DNA of 64,000 nt from Leptolyngbya sp. NIES-3755 (GCA_001548435.1 AP017308.1:5403030-5467029), one strand, 5' to 3'; shown: positions 52,939-62,815, counted from the first letter of the stretch. A program made the numbers and translations. Notes: generated by a model from the letters alone, not told the origin.

Positions 52939-53571
52939 ATGACGCAAACTCTGGTTTCTACTGCTTTTCGAGTCGGGATCGCAGGTCCAGTTGGCTCTGG
53001 TAAAACTGCTTTAGTCGATGCACTCTGTAAAGCAATGCGCGATCGCGCTTCAATCGCGGTTGTGACCAATGATATTTACACTCAGGAAGACGCGAAATTC
53101 TTAGTGCGATCGCAAGCACTGTCACCCGATCGCATTCTCGGTGTGGAAACGGGCGGCTGTCCGCATACTGCGATTCGCGAAGATGCTTCGATGAACTTAG
53201 CCGCGATCGACCAACTTGAACATCGATTTCAGAATCTAGAGTTAATTTTTGTTGAGAGCGGTGGGGATAACTTAGCTGCAACTTTTAGCCCGGAATTAGT
53301 GGATCTCAATGTTTATGTGATTGATGTTGCAGGTGGCGATAAGATTCCGCGTAAAGGGGGTCCAGGGATTACAAAATCCGATCTTTTAGTGATCAACAAA
53401 ATCGATTTAGCTCCTTACGTTGGCGCAGATCTGCAAGGGATGGAACGGGATGCAAAACTGATGAGAGGAGAAAAACCCTTTGTGTTTACAAACCTCAAAA
53501 CTCGCCACGGATTAGACAAAATTATTGATTTCGTGTCAACTTACGCAGGGCTGAATCTGAAGCAAAAATAA
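52939..53571 (+). CDS. ureG: Urease accessory protein UreG
   Basis: 210 aa, normal length. P-loop [10 protein letters not shown] (about residues 16-25), [12 protein letters not shown], then the signature [17 protein letters not shown] with the Cys-Pro-His nickel site, [13 protein letters not shown] and [13 protein letters not shown]. UreG is the GTPase that drives nickel insertion into urease. The other ure genes are not in this window. It is directly followed by the urea transporter operon. Confidence 0.95.
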   Translation: MTQTLVSTAFRVGIAGPVGSGKTALVDALCKAMRDRASIAVVTNDIYTQEDAKFLVRSQALSPDRILGVETGGCPHTAIREDASMNLAAIDQLEHRFQNLELIFVESGGDNLAATFSPELVDLNVYVIDVAGGDKIPRKGGPGITKSDLLVINKIDLAPYVGADLQGMERDAKLMRGEKPFVFTNLKTRHGLDKIIDFVSTYAGLNLKQK

Positions 53572-53589
53572 CAAAACAATCCTAAAAAT

Positions 53590-53631
53590 GTAGTTCACTA
53601 TACAATTCGCTGAAAACCCAAGCCCTAGTAT
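53590..53631 (+). promoter_or_regulatory. NtcA-activated promoter of urtA
   Basis: GTA-N8-TAC (53590-53603, GTAGTTCACTATAC) is followed, after 22 bases, by the -10 box TAGTAT (53626-53631, TAN3T). This spacing is the canonical NtcA class II promoter, used when combined nitrogen is scarce. A leader of about 120 nt follows before urtA. Confidence 0.85.
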
Positions 53632-53758
53632 TTCAGAGTTATTACTGAAGCTTGAAATTGCGATAGTTCTGCGAACCGCTCCTCCGCAGAGATGATCTCT
53701 AGTTCAGGGATCGTCGATCGCTTTGGCTTGGTTCTCCACGTCACTACACCTTTTGGAC

Positions 53759-55081
53759 ATGACAAAATCATTTGGACGGCGCGAATTTATCATCCTTGGC
53801 TCCACTGCTGCGGGGAGTATTCTCTTAAAATCCTGTTCGACTCCAACCGGAACAACCGGATCGACCAGTAGCGCCCCGGCTGCTTCTCCCGCAACAAATA
53901 CCACTGCTGCATCTGGCAACACGATTAAAGTCGGCATTCTGCATTCGCTATCCGGCACGATGGCAATCTCTGAAAAGAGCGTCGTCGATGCAGAACAATT
54001 AGCGATCGAGGAAATTAACAAAGCAGGCGGCGTATTAGGTAAGCAGATCGAAGCGGTTGTCGAAGATGGCAACTCCGATTGGCCCACTTTTGCTGAAAAA
54101 GCGAAGAAATTGATCGACCAAGACAAGGTTGCGACGGTGTTTGGTTGTTGGACTTCTGCCAGCCGTAAAGCTGTTCTTCCTGTGTTTGAGTCGAAGAAGC
54201 ATCTGCTCTGGTATCCGGTGCAGTACGAAGGACAAGAATGCTCGAACAATGTCTTTTACACAGGTGCGGCTCCCAACCAGCAGATTGAACCCTCTGTCGA
54301 ATGGTTGCTGAAGAACAAAGGCAAAGATTTCTACTTGGTTGGATCTGACTACGTTTTCCCGCGTACTGCAAACACCATCATCAAAGCGCAACTCGCGGCA
54401 CAAGGTGGAACGACGAAAGGTGAAGACTACATTCCTTTGGGCAACACCGAAGTCAAGCCTGTCGTAGACAAGATCAAACAAGCGATGCCGAATGGTGGCG
54501 TGATCTACAACAGCTTGAACGGTGACACCAACGTGGCATTCTTCAAGGAATTGCAAGCATCGGGCTTATCTCCTGACAAGTATCCATCCATGTCGGTGAG
54601 TATTGCAGAAGAAGAAGTCAAAGCGATCGGGGTTGACTATCTCAAAGGTCACTTTGCTGCATGGAACTACTTCCAAACCGTGGATACGCCTGCAAGTAAG
54701 AAGTTCGTTGAAGCATTCAAAGCGAAATACGGCAGCGATCGGGTCGTGAATGACCCGATGGAAGCGGCTTACATCATGGTGTACTTGTGGAAGCAATCGG
54801 TTGAAAAAGCGGGCACTGCGGATGATCTCGACAAAGTGAAAACAGCGGCTTACGGTCAGACCTTCGATGCACCGGAAGGCAAAGTCACGCTGAACTCGAA
54901 CCATCACTTGTCGAAGTATGTTCGCATCGGTGAAGTGGCAGCAGACGGTCTATTCAAGATCGTGTCCGAATCCAAGGAAGCCGTGAAGCCAATTCCGTGG
55001 AATCAATTCGTAGCAGAAACAAAGGGTTACTCTTGCGACTGGTCTGATCCCGCGAAGGGCGGTAGATTCAAGACGACCTAG
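53759..55081 (+). CDS. urtA: Urea ABC transporter substrate-binding protein UrtA
   Basis: 440 aa from ATG 53759 ([20 protein letters not shown]). The N-terminus combines a Tat-like GRREFI motif with a lipobox L-K-S-C, so it is an exported lipoprotein. A Ser/Thr/Ala linker (residues 25-60) precedes the mature domain: [34 protein letters not shown], and [13 protein letters not shown]. It binds urea in the periplasm. It is transcribed from the NtcA promoter, with a stem-loop between it and urtB. Confidence 0.94.
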   Translation: MTKSFGRREFIILGSTAAGSILLKSCSTPTGTTGSTSSAPAASPATNTTAASGNTIKVGILHSLSGTMAISEKSVVDAEQLAIEEINKAGGVLGKQIEAVVEDGNSDWPTFAEKAKKLIDQDKVATVFGCWTSASRKAVLPVFESKKHLLWYPVQYEGQECSNNVFYTGAAPNQQIEPSVEWLLKNKGKDFYLVGSDYVFPRTANTIIKAQLAAQGGTTKGEDYIPLGNTEVKPVVDKIKQAMPNGGVIYNSLNGDTNVAFFKELQASGLSPDKYPSMSVSIAEEEVKAIGVDYLKGHFAAWNYFQTVDTPASKKFVEAFKAKYGSDRVVNDPMEAAYIMVYLWKQSVEKAGTADDLDKVKTAAYGQTFDAPEGKVTLNSNHHLSKYVRIGEVAADGLFKIVSESKEAVKPIPWNQFVAETKGYSCDWSDPAKGGRFKTT

Positions 55082-55103
55082 ACTCCACTCTGTTCTTACA
55101 CGG

Positions 55104-55145
55104 TCTCGTAGGGCTTTCTTCCGGTGTGAAACTAGCTCTACGAGA
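55104..55145 (+). promoter_or_regulatory. Intercistronic stem-loop between urtA and urtB
   Basis: TCTCGTAGGGCT (55104-55115) pairs with AGCTCTACGAGA (55134-55145), 12 pairs including one G-U. There is no T-run, so it is not a plain terminator. In ABC operons such hairpins stabilise the binding-protein mRNA and reduce downstream expression. Confidence 0.65.
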
Positions 55146-55180
55146 TCAGTTTATTCAGCGACTTGACAACGGAGAAAGCT

Positions 55181-56341
55181 TTGCTATCAGGACTCTTAAA
55201 CGGGATTTTTAGCGGTGTTAGCGTCGGCTCGGTGTTGTTGTTGGCAGCGTTAGGACTCGCGATCGTCTTCGGACTCATGGGCGTGATCAACATGGCGCAC
55301 GGTGAGTTGATGATGCTCGGCGCTTACACGACTTTCGTAGTGCAAAATGTCATGAGACCGATGGGCGGTTTCTGGTTTGACATTTACATATTCGTGGCGT
55401 TGATTGCTGCTTTTATTGTCACGGCTATTTTTGGCATTGTGCTAGAACGCGGCGTGATTCGATATTTATATGGGCGACCGCTCGAAACATTGCTGGCAAC
55501 TTGGGGCGTAAGCTTGATTCTGCAACAGTTGGTTCGCAGTATCAGTTGGCAATTAGTCATTCTGATCGCGGTGTTCTGTGCTCTGTTCTTTGGTGCGATG
55601 TGGATTTTGGCGCGTCGTCCGAACTATGAGCAAATTCGAGGGTGGTCGATCGCAATTCTTCTACCCCTGTCTGCTGCGGTTGCGCTCACGGTGAGTCATA
55701 CCGTTGGGCAGCTTTACGGATTGGTGGCGACAAAGCCTTGGTTCGGAGCGCAAAACGTAGATGTGACGGCTCCAAGATGGTTGCGAGGCGGATTGTCGAT
55801 CGCTGGAACACAGTTCTCGTATGCTCGGATTTTCATCATCTTTTTAACGATCGCTGCGGTGTGCGGTGTGTTCTGGTTCTTGAATAAAACACCTTGGGGC
55901 TTACGGATTCGAGCGGTGACACAGAACCGGAATATGAGCGCTTGTTTAGGAATTCCGACTCAGAAAGTCGATGCGTTGGCATTTGCGATCGGGTCTGGAC
56001 TGGCGGGAATTGCTGGCTGTGCGGTGAGTTTACTCGGATCAGTTGGACCGAATACGGGACAAAACTACATTGTTGATACGTTCATGATTGTCGTGGTGGG
56101 TGGCGTTGGAAAACTGGTTGGTAGCATCATTGCAGCACTCGCGATCGGGACTGCCAGCTACATTATTGGATCGAATGTGTTAGTCGATGCGTTTAGCTTC
56201 TTTCCGCCATTGTCTGAATTCTTCAGATTTTTCTCGACGATCAGCATGGCAAAAGTGATGGTGTTTGCGTTGATTATTGTCTTTCTGCAATTCCGTCCGG
56301 CTGGACTCTTCCCGCAGAAAGGACGAACTGTGGATGCTTAG
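55181..56341 (+). CDS. urtB: Urea ABC transporter permease UrtB
   Basis: 386 aa. No ATG is available near the N-terminus; I choose TTG 55181, six bases after GGAG (55171-55174), giving MLSGLLNGIFSGVSVG, which matches the usual UrtB start. A TTG at 55163 is the alternative. It is a LivH-type permease: LGLAIVFGLMGVINMAHGE near the start, GGVGKLVGSIIAALAIGTA near the end, about 8-9 helices. It forms the channel with UrtC. Confidence 0.93.
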   Translation: MLSGLLNGIFSGVSVGSVLLLAALGLAIVFGLMGVINMAHGELMMLGAYTTFVVQNVMRPMGGFWFDIYIFVALIAAFIVTAIFGIVLERGVIRYLYGRPLETLLATWGVSLILQQLVRSISWQLVILIAVFCALFFGAMWILARRPNYEQIRGWSIAILLPLSAAVALTVSHTVGQLYGLVATKPWFGAQNVDVTAPRWLRGGLSIAGTQFSYARIFIIFLTIAAVCGVFWFLNKTPWGLRIRAVTQNRNMSACLGIPTQKVDALAFAIGSGLAGIAGCAVSLLGSVGPNTGQNYIVDTFMIVVVGGVGKLVGSIIAALAIGTASYIIGSNVLVDAFSFFPPLSEFFRFFSTISMAKVMVFALIIVFLQFRPAGLFPQKGRTVDA

Positions 56342-56353
56342 GGAGAAGTTATC

Positions 56354-57529
56354 GTGAACAAAGAAGCGCCTTGGTATAAGCAGAAATCGATCCTGATCGA
56401 AGCTGCTATCGTGGTCGCGATCGCGCTTGCTCTAATTTTAATTGTGCCGAATGTGTTGATCGCAATGGGTCAGGCGTTTCGCGTCAATTTGCTGGGGCGT
56501 TTTCTAGCATTGGCGATCGTGGCTTTGGGAATTGATTTGATCTGGGGCTACACCGGGATTTTGAGCTTAGGACATGGATTGTTCTTTGCATTGGGTGGAT
56601 ACGCGATCGCAATGTTCCTTCAGTTGCAAATTCCCGATGGACAGTTGCCAGATTTCTTTACGCTGTATGGCGTGGATCAGCTTCCAGCATTTTGGATTCC
56701 GTTCTATTCGTTTCCGTTTACGCTGTTTGCGGTCGTATTTTTGCCCGCGATCGTGGCAGCCGTTCTCGGTTACTTAGTCTTTCGGAACCGGATTCGAGGT
56801 GTTTATTTCTCGATCCTGACGCAAGCTGCACTGATTGTATTTTTCAACTTCTTCAATGGTCAGCAAAAACTGATCAATGGAACCAATGGATTGAAAACCG
56901 ATACGGCGACCTTTTTTGGTCAAACCGTGGGTGATGCTCAGATGCAATGGATGGTTTACATCACCACGATTTGGTTGTTGGTTGGAGCGTATGCGCTATG
57001 TCGATGGCTCACGAGCGGTAAACTTGGAAAGCTTTTAGTCGCAGTGCGGGATGATGAACCTCGACTGAGATTTTCGGGATATAACCCCACTGGCTTCAAA
57101 GTACTTGTCTTTGCAGTATCAGCGGCGCTTGCAGGTGTGGCAGGAGCGTTGTACACGGTTCAATCTGGGATCATTTCACCGAAAGCGATGGACATTGCTT
57201 CTTCGATCGAGATGGTGATCTGGGTTGCGGTTGGAGGAAGAGCAAGCTTAGTGGGTGCGGTTCTTGGAGCGTTGCTGGTTAACTTTGCAAGAAGCATTCT
57301 GAGTGAACAGTATCCAGAGATTTGGTACTTTTTCCAAGGTGCATTGTTCTTAACGGTCGTAACGGTGCTACCGGGTGGAATTGTCGGCTGGATTCGCAAT
57401 GAAGGACTGGACTTTGTGCGATCGCGGTTCCTCGGTAAGCGTCAGTTAGCCACTTATCCAAGCTTAGAGGAAGATCCGGAAGTGCAATATGAGCGGGAAA
57501 ATCTTGCAAATCGAAAATCTGACGGTTAG
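56354..57529 (+). CDS. urtC: Urea ABC transporter permease UrtC
   Basis: 391 aa with a GTG start at 56354. It is a LivM-type permease: LGIDLIWGYTGILSLGHGLFF, RDDEPRLRFSGYNPTGFK, and GGRASLVGAVLGALLVN. It pairs with UrtB and overlaps urtD by 41 nt. Confidence 0.94.
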   Translation: MNKEAPWYKQKSILIEAAIVVAIALALILIVPNVLIAMGQAFRVNLLGRFLALAIVALGIDLIWGYTGILSLGHGLFFALGGYAIAMFLQLQIPDGQLPDFFTLYGVDQLPAFWIPFYSFPFTLFAVVFLPAIVAAVLGYLVFRNRIRGVYFSILTQAALIVFFNFFNGQQKLINGTNGLKTDTATFFGQTVGDAQMQWMVYITTIWLLVGAYALCRWLTSGKLGKLLVAVRDDEPRLRFSGYNPTGFKVLVFAVSAALAGVAGALYTVQSGIISPKAMDIASSIEMVIWVAVGGRASLVGAVLGALLVNFARSILSEQYPEIWYFFQGALFLTVVTVLPGGIVGWIRNEGLDFVRSRFLGKRQLATYPSLEEDPEVQYERENLANRKSDG

Positions 57530-58244
57530 TTTTGATGGCTTCAAGGCGATTAATCATCTCAATTTTGACCTGAATGAAGGTGAACTACGGGTGATTATTG
57601 GTCCGAATGGAGCCGGAAAAACGACCTTTCTCGATACGATTACTGGAAAAACACAACCGACGATCGGCAGTGTTCATTTCAAAGGTCGCAATACGAAAGG
57701 TTTGAAAGAGCATCAAATTGCTCGGTTAGGCGTGGGGCGGAAGTTCCAAACGCCACGAGTGTATCTCAACCTTACGCCACGGGAGAACTTAGAACTTTCT
57801 TGCAATCGGCATAAGAATGTTTGGAATGCGATCGTCGGTAAACGTCCTGCTGCCGAACAGCGAACAGTCGCGGGATTACTCGAAACGATCGGGCTAGATC
57901 TCAAAGCGGACATTAAAGCGGCGTTGCTTTCTCATGGTGAAAAACAACGGTTAGAAATTGGCATGTTAGTGGCTCAATCTCCTGATTTACTCTTAGTCGA
58001 TGAGCCTGTCGCGGGACTGACCGATGAAGAAACTGAGAAAGTCGGAGATTTACTTTTAGCATTGGCGGAAAGTCATTCGATTATCGTGATCGAACATGAC
58101 ATGGAATTCGTTCGGCAAATCGCAAGACAAGTCACTGTACTTCACCAAGGAAGTGTCTTGTGTGAAGGCACAATGGACGAAGTGCAAAACGATCCGCGAG
58201 TCATTGAAGTATATCTAGGACAACAAGAAGAACACGCAGCGTAA
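57489..58244 (+). CDS. urtD: Urea ABC transporter ATPase UrtD
   Basis: 251 aa. Walker A GPNGAGKTTFLDT, Q-loop RKFQTPRVYLNLTP, signature LSHGEKQRLEIG, Walker B LLLVDEPVAGLTDEE and His-switch VIEHDMEF. It is a LivG-like ATPase energising urea uptake; it starts within the end of urtC. Confidence 0.95.
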   Translation: MSGKILQIENLTVSFDGFKAINHLNFDLNEGELRVIIGPNGAGKTTFLDTITGKTQPTIGSVHFKGRNTKGLKEHQIARLGVGRKFQTPRVYLNLTPRENLELSCNRHKNVWNAIVGKRPAAEQRTVAGLLETIGLDLKADIKAALLSHGEKQRLEIGMLVAQSPDLLLVDEPVAGLTDEETEKVGDLLLALAESHSIIVIEHDMEFVRQIARQVTVLHQGSVLCEGTMDEVQNDPRVIEVYLGQQEEHAA

Positions 58245-58250
58245 AATACT

Positions 58251-59003
58251 ATGAGTTATACCAACACCACGTTAGAACCAATGGGATCGAGTACCTCAGA
58301 TCCAATGCTAGAAGTCTCCGGTCTGAATGTGTATTACGGAGAAAGTCATATTCTTCGCGGCGTTGACATGACGGTTCACCCTGGCAAAATGGTCTGTTTG
58401 ATTGGGCGAAATGGTGTCGGTAAAACAACCTTGCTCAAAACGATCATGGGCTTGTTGAAACCTCGATCGGGTTCTATTTCTCTTGCAGGCGAACCGATCA
58501 CGGTGAAATCCCCAGATCAACGTGCCCGTCTTGGTATCGGTTACGTGCCTCAAGGACGCGAAGTGATTCCACGGTTAACCGTCAAGGAGAATTTGATTCT
58601 CGGACTCGAAGCACTTCCGAAGCGGAATAAGAGCGCTGAAATTCCAGAGGAAATCTTTGAGCTATTTCCGGTTCTCAAAACGATGCTCTGGCGCATGGGC
58701 GGAGACTTGAGCGGTGGACAACAGCAACAATTAGCGATCGCTCGTGCGCTCATGGGTCAGCCTCGATTATTAGTCCTCGATGAACCGACTGAAGGAATTC
58801 AACCCTCGATTATTCTCGAAATCGAAGCTGCTGTTCGTCGCATCATTGAAACCACTGGGATCTCAGTCTTGTTGGTGGAGCAACACTTACATTTCGTGCG
58901 TCAAGCAGATTGGTACTATGCCATGCAAAAAGGTGGGATTGTCGCATCTGGCTCGACGCAGGAATTGAGCAATGAAGTCGTTCAGCGATTCTTAGCGGTT
59001 TAG
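58251..59003 (+). CDS. urtE: Urea ABC transporter ATPase UrtE
   Basis: 250 aa. LivF-like ATPase: LNVYYGESHILRGVDM, Walker A GRNGVGKTTLLKTI, PQGREVIPRLTVKENL, signature LSGGQQQQLAIARAL, Walker B LLVLDEPTEGIQP, and VEQHLHFV. The first ~18 residues are an unusual Ser/Thr-rich extension; the Met at residue 19 could be an internal start. It completes UrtABCDE and ends one base before the convergent rhodopsin gene. Confidence 0.95.
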   Translation: MSYTNTTLEPMGSSTSDPMLEVSGLNVYYGESHILRGVDMTVHPGKMVCLIGRNGVGKTTLLKTIMGLLKPRSGSISLAGEPITVKSPDQRARLGIGYVPQGREVIPRLTVKENLILGLEALPKRNKSAEIPEEIFELFPVLKTMLWRMGGDLSGGQQQQLAIARALMGQPRLLVLDEPTEGIQPSIILEIEAAVRRIIETTGISVLLVEQHLHFVRQADWYYAMQKGGIVASGSTQELSNEVVQRFLAV

Positions 59004-59004
59004 A

Positions 59005-59715
59005 TTATTGCGAAACGGGAATGCGATCGAATCCAACTTCTGTGCTTTCCGCTTTCTCTAATTTTTGCAGCGAACTTAGTGCTAAAAATCCAAATCCCAC
59101 TTTCGCAGCGACATCCAAAATCGTGTAGAACGCTGTCTCTGTCGTGCTATTGATCACATTGATTCCAGTTCGAGCCAGAATCCAAACGACTGGATACAAC
59201 GTCCAAATCACGAGATGTACAGTGAGCAACCGATTGAACACCGATTTAGAGCGAGGAAAAGCATTGATCGCTTGCTCACGATAATGTTTCAATAACAAAT
59301 ACGCCAATCCCAAATAGAAACCGCAGCTTACGATGTACCAAAGATTCGTAGTTGGCTTAGGAGAAATCGCAGCGACAAACCCTGTCGCAATCATCAGAAC
59401 ATCCGCGCCAATCATACTTCCGAGAATGGCAGGTTTCGTTTTGCCCAAATAGCTCAGTAATACGATCGTTAACGGTGTTGAGAATGTCCAAGTTACATAG
59501 CGTACCCAAAACGTAGGACGATCGAAGATCACATTAAAGCCTTGTTTCTGCGTCATTGCTAGATAGAGAACAGCCGCGATCGCACAAATAAAGAAGTTCA
59601 GGACATATACAACTTGCCAACGATCGTTCTTTGCGCGTTCTGCTCCAAATCCAAAAAAGATCGCTCCCGCTGTCATACTCAGACAACCCAACCAGAGCCA
59701 TGTTTCCTGTGTCAT
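59005..59715 (-). CDS. Microbial rhodopsin with T-S-L motif
   Basis: 236 aa, seven helices. The retinal Schiff-base Lys is K205 in LDVAAKVGFG, with the counter-ion-type Asp201. Helix C reads WVRYVTWTFSTPLTIVLL. At the bacteriorhodopsin positions 82, 85, 89 and 96 it has Arg72, Thr75, Ser79 and Leu86. Helix F is WTLYPVVWIL. Thr at 85 and Ser at 89 resemble halorhodopsins (Thr-Ser-Ala) and rule out the usual proton-acceptor Asp, so a proton pump is unlikely. A light-driven chloride pump or a sensor is the likely role. No transducer gene is adjacent. Retinal must come from elsewhere. Confidence 0.9.
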   Translation of the reverse strand: MTQETWLWLGCLSMTAGAIFFGFGAERAKNDRWQVVYVLNFFICAIAAVLYLAMTQKQGFNVIFDRPTFWVRYVTWTFSTPLTIVLLSYLGKTKPAILGSMIGADVLMIATGFVAAISPKPTTNLWYIVSCGFYLGLAYLLLKHYREQAINAFPRSKSVFNRLLTVHLVIWTLYPVVWILARTGINVINSTTETAFYTILDVAAKVGFGFLALSSLQKLEKAESTEVGFDRIPVSQ

Positions 59716-59869
59716 CTCGTCTATCCTTGTGTTTTACACTCAATGTAAGACGATCGACATTAGAATGCCTCTGACTGAAGGATGAAGGAGAATCACATCC
59801 CTCACCTTTCCAAACATGCTTTTTGGGAAATATAGCGCGATCGTATAAAGTTTTTTGTCTCTATAAGAT

Positions 59870-60100
59870 TTATCTCGCTCGATCAATGCTCAGTTGCCAG
59901 AGGCGTTCGAGTAGGGCGATCTGTCGTTTCAGCAAACGGCGCTTCTGAGTTTTACGGGTGAGAACGCCAAGAAAAAGCCCCAGTGGAAGCGCGATCGCAA
60001 CCAGTCCTTCGGAAATTAGAGCAGTATCATTGTCGATCGGAGTGATCGCGATCGGAGTCGAAATTTGAATCGATTGAATCGTTTGAATGTTGGGTCGCAT
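59870..60100 (-). CDS. Small single-helix membrane protein (76 aa)
   Basis: One membrane segment (LISEGLVAIALPLGLFLGVL), followed by a basic cytoplasmic tail (TRKTQKRRLLKRQ). The N-terminus is Ile/Thr/Gln-rich. I do not recognise it. It is alone between the rhodopsin and ktrB. Confidence 0.5.
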   Translation of the reverse strand: MRPNIQTIQSIQISTPIAITPIDNDTALISEGLVAIALPLGLFLGVLTRKTQKRRLLKRQIALLERLWQLSIDRAR

Positions 60101-60383
60101 GGGTAGATTTTCAATAGAAAAAAGCGCTTTTGTGATATTAGATTCCTCATTTTGCCACCGGGATCTCGATCGCTTGTCTGATGTTAGGTTTATTTAACGA
60201 TGGCTTTGTAGAAGCGTTTCAGCCATTAGGTTGAGACACCAATGCCCCAAACAATGTCAATATGAATCGCGATCGAGAAATAAATGTTGATTGCTCGGAG
60301 CTTTTAGATCAATCCACTGGGCTGTTTTAGCGCACAATGGGTTAAATCATTAGCCCGATCGTCCCTTTTCTGTCCCAGATTCT

Positions 60384-61724
60384 ATGACTGTCTCCCGCAC
60401 CATTTGTCTCGGCTTTCTTGCCGTTATTTTTGTTGGAACTTGCCTTCTAATGTTGCCCTTTTCCACTGCAACCGGAGATTGGAATAGTCCTGTTACTGCT
60501 TTGTTTACGGCGACTTCTGCTGTATGCGTAACCGGGTTATCTGTGGTTGATGTCGGCAAGTTCTATTCATTTTGGGGGCAGCTTTTTATTATGCTGCTGG
60601 TGCAAGTCGGTGGACTGGGTTATATGACCGCGACGACGGTTCTCTTATTGCTGCTCGGTAAGCGTTTGGGACTGAGAGATAAAGTTGCAGTTCAACAGTC
60701 GCTCGATGTTCAGGAGTTATCTGGGCTAACGGGTTTATTGCAATCGATTATCGCGACAACGCTTGTCTTTGAACTCACAGGCGTAATTCTGCTGATGACG
60801 GTTTTCGTTCCACAATTCCGAGATCAGCCGCTTGTTGCACTCTGGCAATCAGTTTTCCACAGCGTGAATGCTTTTAATAATGCGGGTTTCGGCTTGTTTT
60901 CAGATAACCTGGTGCAGTATGTCACAAATCCGATCGTCAATTTCACGGTTACGGGTTTAATCATCTTCGGTGGCATTGGCTATCAGGTGATCATGGAGAT
61001 GTATTTCTGGGGACGCGATCGCATGAGTGGAAACCCCAGAAAGCATACGTTCTCACTGAATTTTCGAGTTGCAACCAGTACGACGATCGTGCTGTTAATG
61101 GTCGGAACGATCGCATTTTTCGCCACCGAATTTCACAATCCTGCAACGTTAGGACCGTTGAATTTCCCTCAGAAATTAATGGCAGCTTGGTTCCAATCGG
61201 TCACGCCTCGAACCGCTGGATTTAATACGATCGACATTACCAAAATGACCACAGCGGGATTGTTTATTACGATCGCGTTTATGTTCATCGGAGCAAGTCC
61301 GGGCAGTACAGGCGGCGGTATCAAAACCACAACTTTAAGAGTTCTACTCGACTGTACAAAAGCTGTATTGCAAGGAAAAGAAGTCGTTCTAGCCTCAAAG
61401 CGCCAAATTCCGATGGCATTAATTTTGAAAGCGGTTAGTGTTTTGATTGGCTCGATCGCGACCGTCATTGTTGCGACAGTCTTGATCGCATTAACCGATC
61501 CTGAACTGAATTTTATTAATATCCTGTTTGAGGTCGTATCTGCGTTTGCAACCGTCGGTTTAACCGCATTCGGTACAGGAAACCTATCTGTTTCAGGTCA
61601 ACTCTTAATCGTCTGCGTCATGTACATCGGACGGGTCGGGATTCTGATGTTAATGAGTGCACTTTTAGGCGACCCGAAACCGAGTTTTGTAAATTATCCT
61701 GAAGAAAATTTACTCGTAGGATAA
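60384..61724 (+). CDS. ktrB: Trk/Ktr potassium uptake membrane subunit (KtrB-like)
   Basis: 446 aa, about 8-10 helices with four pore-like repeats: ATSAVCVTGLSVVD, NNAGFGLFSDN, TPRTAGFNTID and FATVGLTAFGTG, whose Gly residues form the selectivity filter. It imports K+, probably Na+-coupled, with the RCK protein encoded 51 nt downstream. Confidence 0.93.
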   Translation: MTVSRTICLGFLAVIFVGTCLLMLPFSTATGDWNSPVTALFTATSAVCVTGLSVVDVGKFYSFWGQLFIMLLVQVGGLGYMTATTVLLLLLGKRLGLRDKVAVQQSLDVQELSGLTGLLQSIIATTLVFELTGVILLMTVFVPQFRDQPLVALWQSVFHSVNAFNNAGFGLFSDNLVQYVTNPIVNFTVTGLIIFGGIGYQVIMEMYFWGRDRMSGNPRKHTFSLNFRVATSTTIVLLMVGTIAFFATEFHNPATLGPLNFPQKLMAAWFQSVTPRTAGFNTIDITKMTTAGLFITIAFMFIGASPGSTGGGIKTTTLRVLLDCTKAVLQGKEVVLASKRQIPMALILKAVSVLIGSIATVIVATVLIALTDPELNFINILFEVVSAFATVGLTAFGTGNLSVSGQLLIVCVMYIGRVGILMLMSALLGDPKPSFVNYPEENLLVG

Positions 61725-61775
61725 CATTTTCAAACTATCATGAACGATCGAGACATTTAAGAGGCACAACAGATC

Positions 61776-62477
61776 GTGAATTTATCTTCTTTGGGATTCT
61801 TTCACAGTTTACGATCAGACAACAGAAATCGGCAGTTTGCGGTGATCGGCTTAGGTCGATTCGGTCGCGCAGTCTGCTCTAGTATGCACAACTCTGGTTA
61901 CGAGGTTCTAGCCGTCGATTCGGATAAGAACAAGGTCGATCAAGCCTTGAACGATCGTATCGCGACTCATGCCCGTCAGATCGATTCAACCCAGCCTGCC
62001 GCCCTTCGAGAAGCGGGAATATTCGAGCAAGATACGGTGATTGTCGCGATCGGGAATTACGTTCAAGAAAGCATCATCACCACCATGAACGTAAAAGAAG
62101 GCGGTGTACGGCACGTGGTCGCAAAAGCATCGTCAGAGATTCATGAAAAACTGCTCAAAAAAGTCGGTGCAGATCATGTTGTTTTCCCAGAACACGAAAT
62201 GGGCTGCACATTAGCTCGATCGCTGACGAAACCTGGAATTCTAGAACGCTTCGAGCTTGATCCAGAGAACAGCATTGTCGAGCTAATCGCACCCGAAAGT
62301 TTCCACGGAAAAACGATCGCAGAATTGAGATTGCGATCGCACTTTGGATTAAACCTACTTGCCTTCAGCCACAAGGGTAAGTTTGTGATCAATCCTGATC
62401 CAAATACACATCTCACAAAAGGAACCGCGATCGTAGTGATTGGCGCAAATCGAGATATCGATCGATTACCGATCTAA
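61776..62477 (+). CDS. ktrA: Potassium channel regulatory RCK protein (KtrA-like)
   Basis: 233 aa with a GTG start. The RCK_N Rossmann domain has the nucleotide motif FAVIGLGRFGRAVCSSM and VDSDKNKVDQAL; the RCK_C domain follows (ESFHGKTIAELRLRSHFG). It gates KtrB with ATP/ADP or NAD(H). Its last 4 nt overlap the convergent xisI gene. Confidence 0.93.
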   Translation: MNLSSLGFFHSLRSDNRNRQFAVIGLGRFGRAVCSSMHNSGYEVLAVDSDKNKVDQALNDRIATHARQIDSTQPAALREAGIFEQDTVIVAIGNYVQESIITTMNVKEGGVRHVVAKASSEIHEKLLKKVGADHVVFPEHEMGCTLARSLTKPGILERFELDPENSIVELIAPESFHGKTIAELRLRSHFGLNLLAFSHKGKFVINPDPNTHLTKGTAIVVIGANRDIDRLPI

Positions 62478-62815
62478 CCCACTGCAAATTCTGTCAGTTT
62501 ACGAACAGAAGGCGGATGAAATCCCAAGACGATATCTTCTTTCGGAACACCCTGTTCCACAAGCTCTTGAGCAATTCCACCTTCTGTTCCATCGTATTGA
62601 ATCCAGATTTTTCCATCTCTTAAATCAAGATGAATGAGGCAACCATAGTCCCGATCGCCGTTCCGCTTCCACCCCACATAAACAAGTTGGTAATGATCAC
62701 GTTCGGTATCAAAGATCGTTTGTGCTTCGACTTGAGAATTAGAACGCTGCGATCGTTCTGCTCGATCGCTCAATAACTTCTGAATGATTTGCCGATAGTG
62801 TTCTACAGATTCCAC
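62474..62815 (-). CDS. XisI-like protein, second copy
   Basis: 113 aa with a GTG start. Landmarks: VEHYRQIIQKLLSDRAERS, TIFDTERDHYQLVYVGW, HLDLRDGKIWIQYDGTEGGI and QGVPKEDIVLGFHPP. It resembles the copy at 24684-25034 throughout. The GTG start overlaps the end of an xisH remnant by 13 nt. Both xisI genes of this window are intact while both xisH partners are damaged. Confidence 0.85.
   Translation of the reverse strand: MESVEHYRQIIQKLLSDRAERSQRSNSQVEAQTIFDTERDHYQLVYVGWKRNGDRDYGCLIHLDLRDGKIWIQYDGTEGGIAQELVEQGVPKEDIVLGFHPPSVRKLTEFAVG

Noticed and set aside
60101-60383. c-di-AMP (ydaO) riboswitch before ktrB
   Set aside because: Looked for because of the potassium gene; no matching core motifs.
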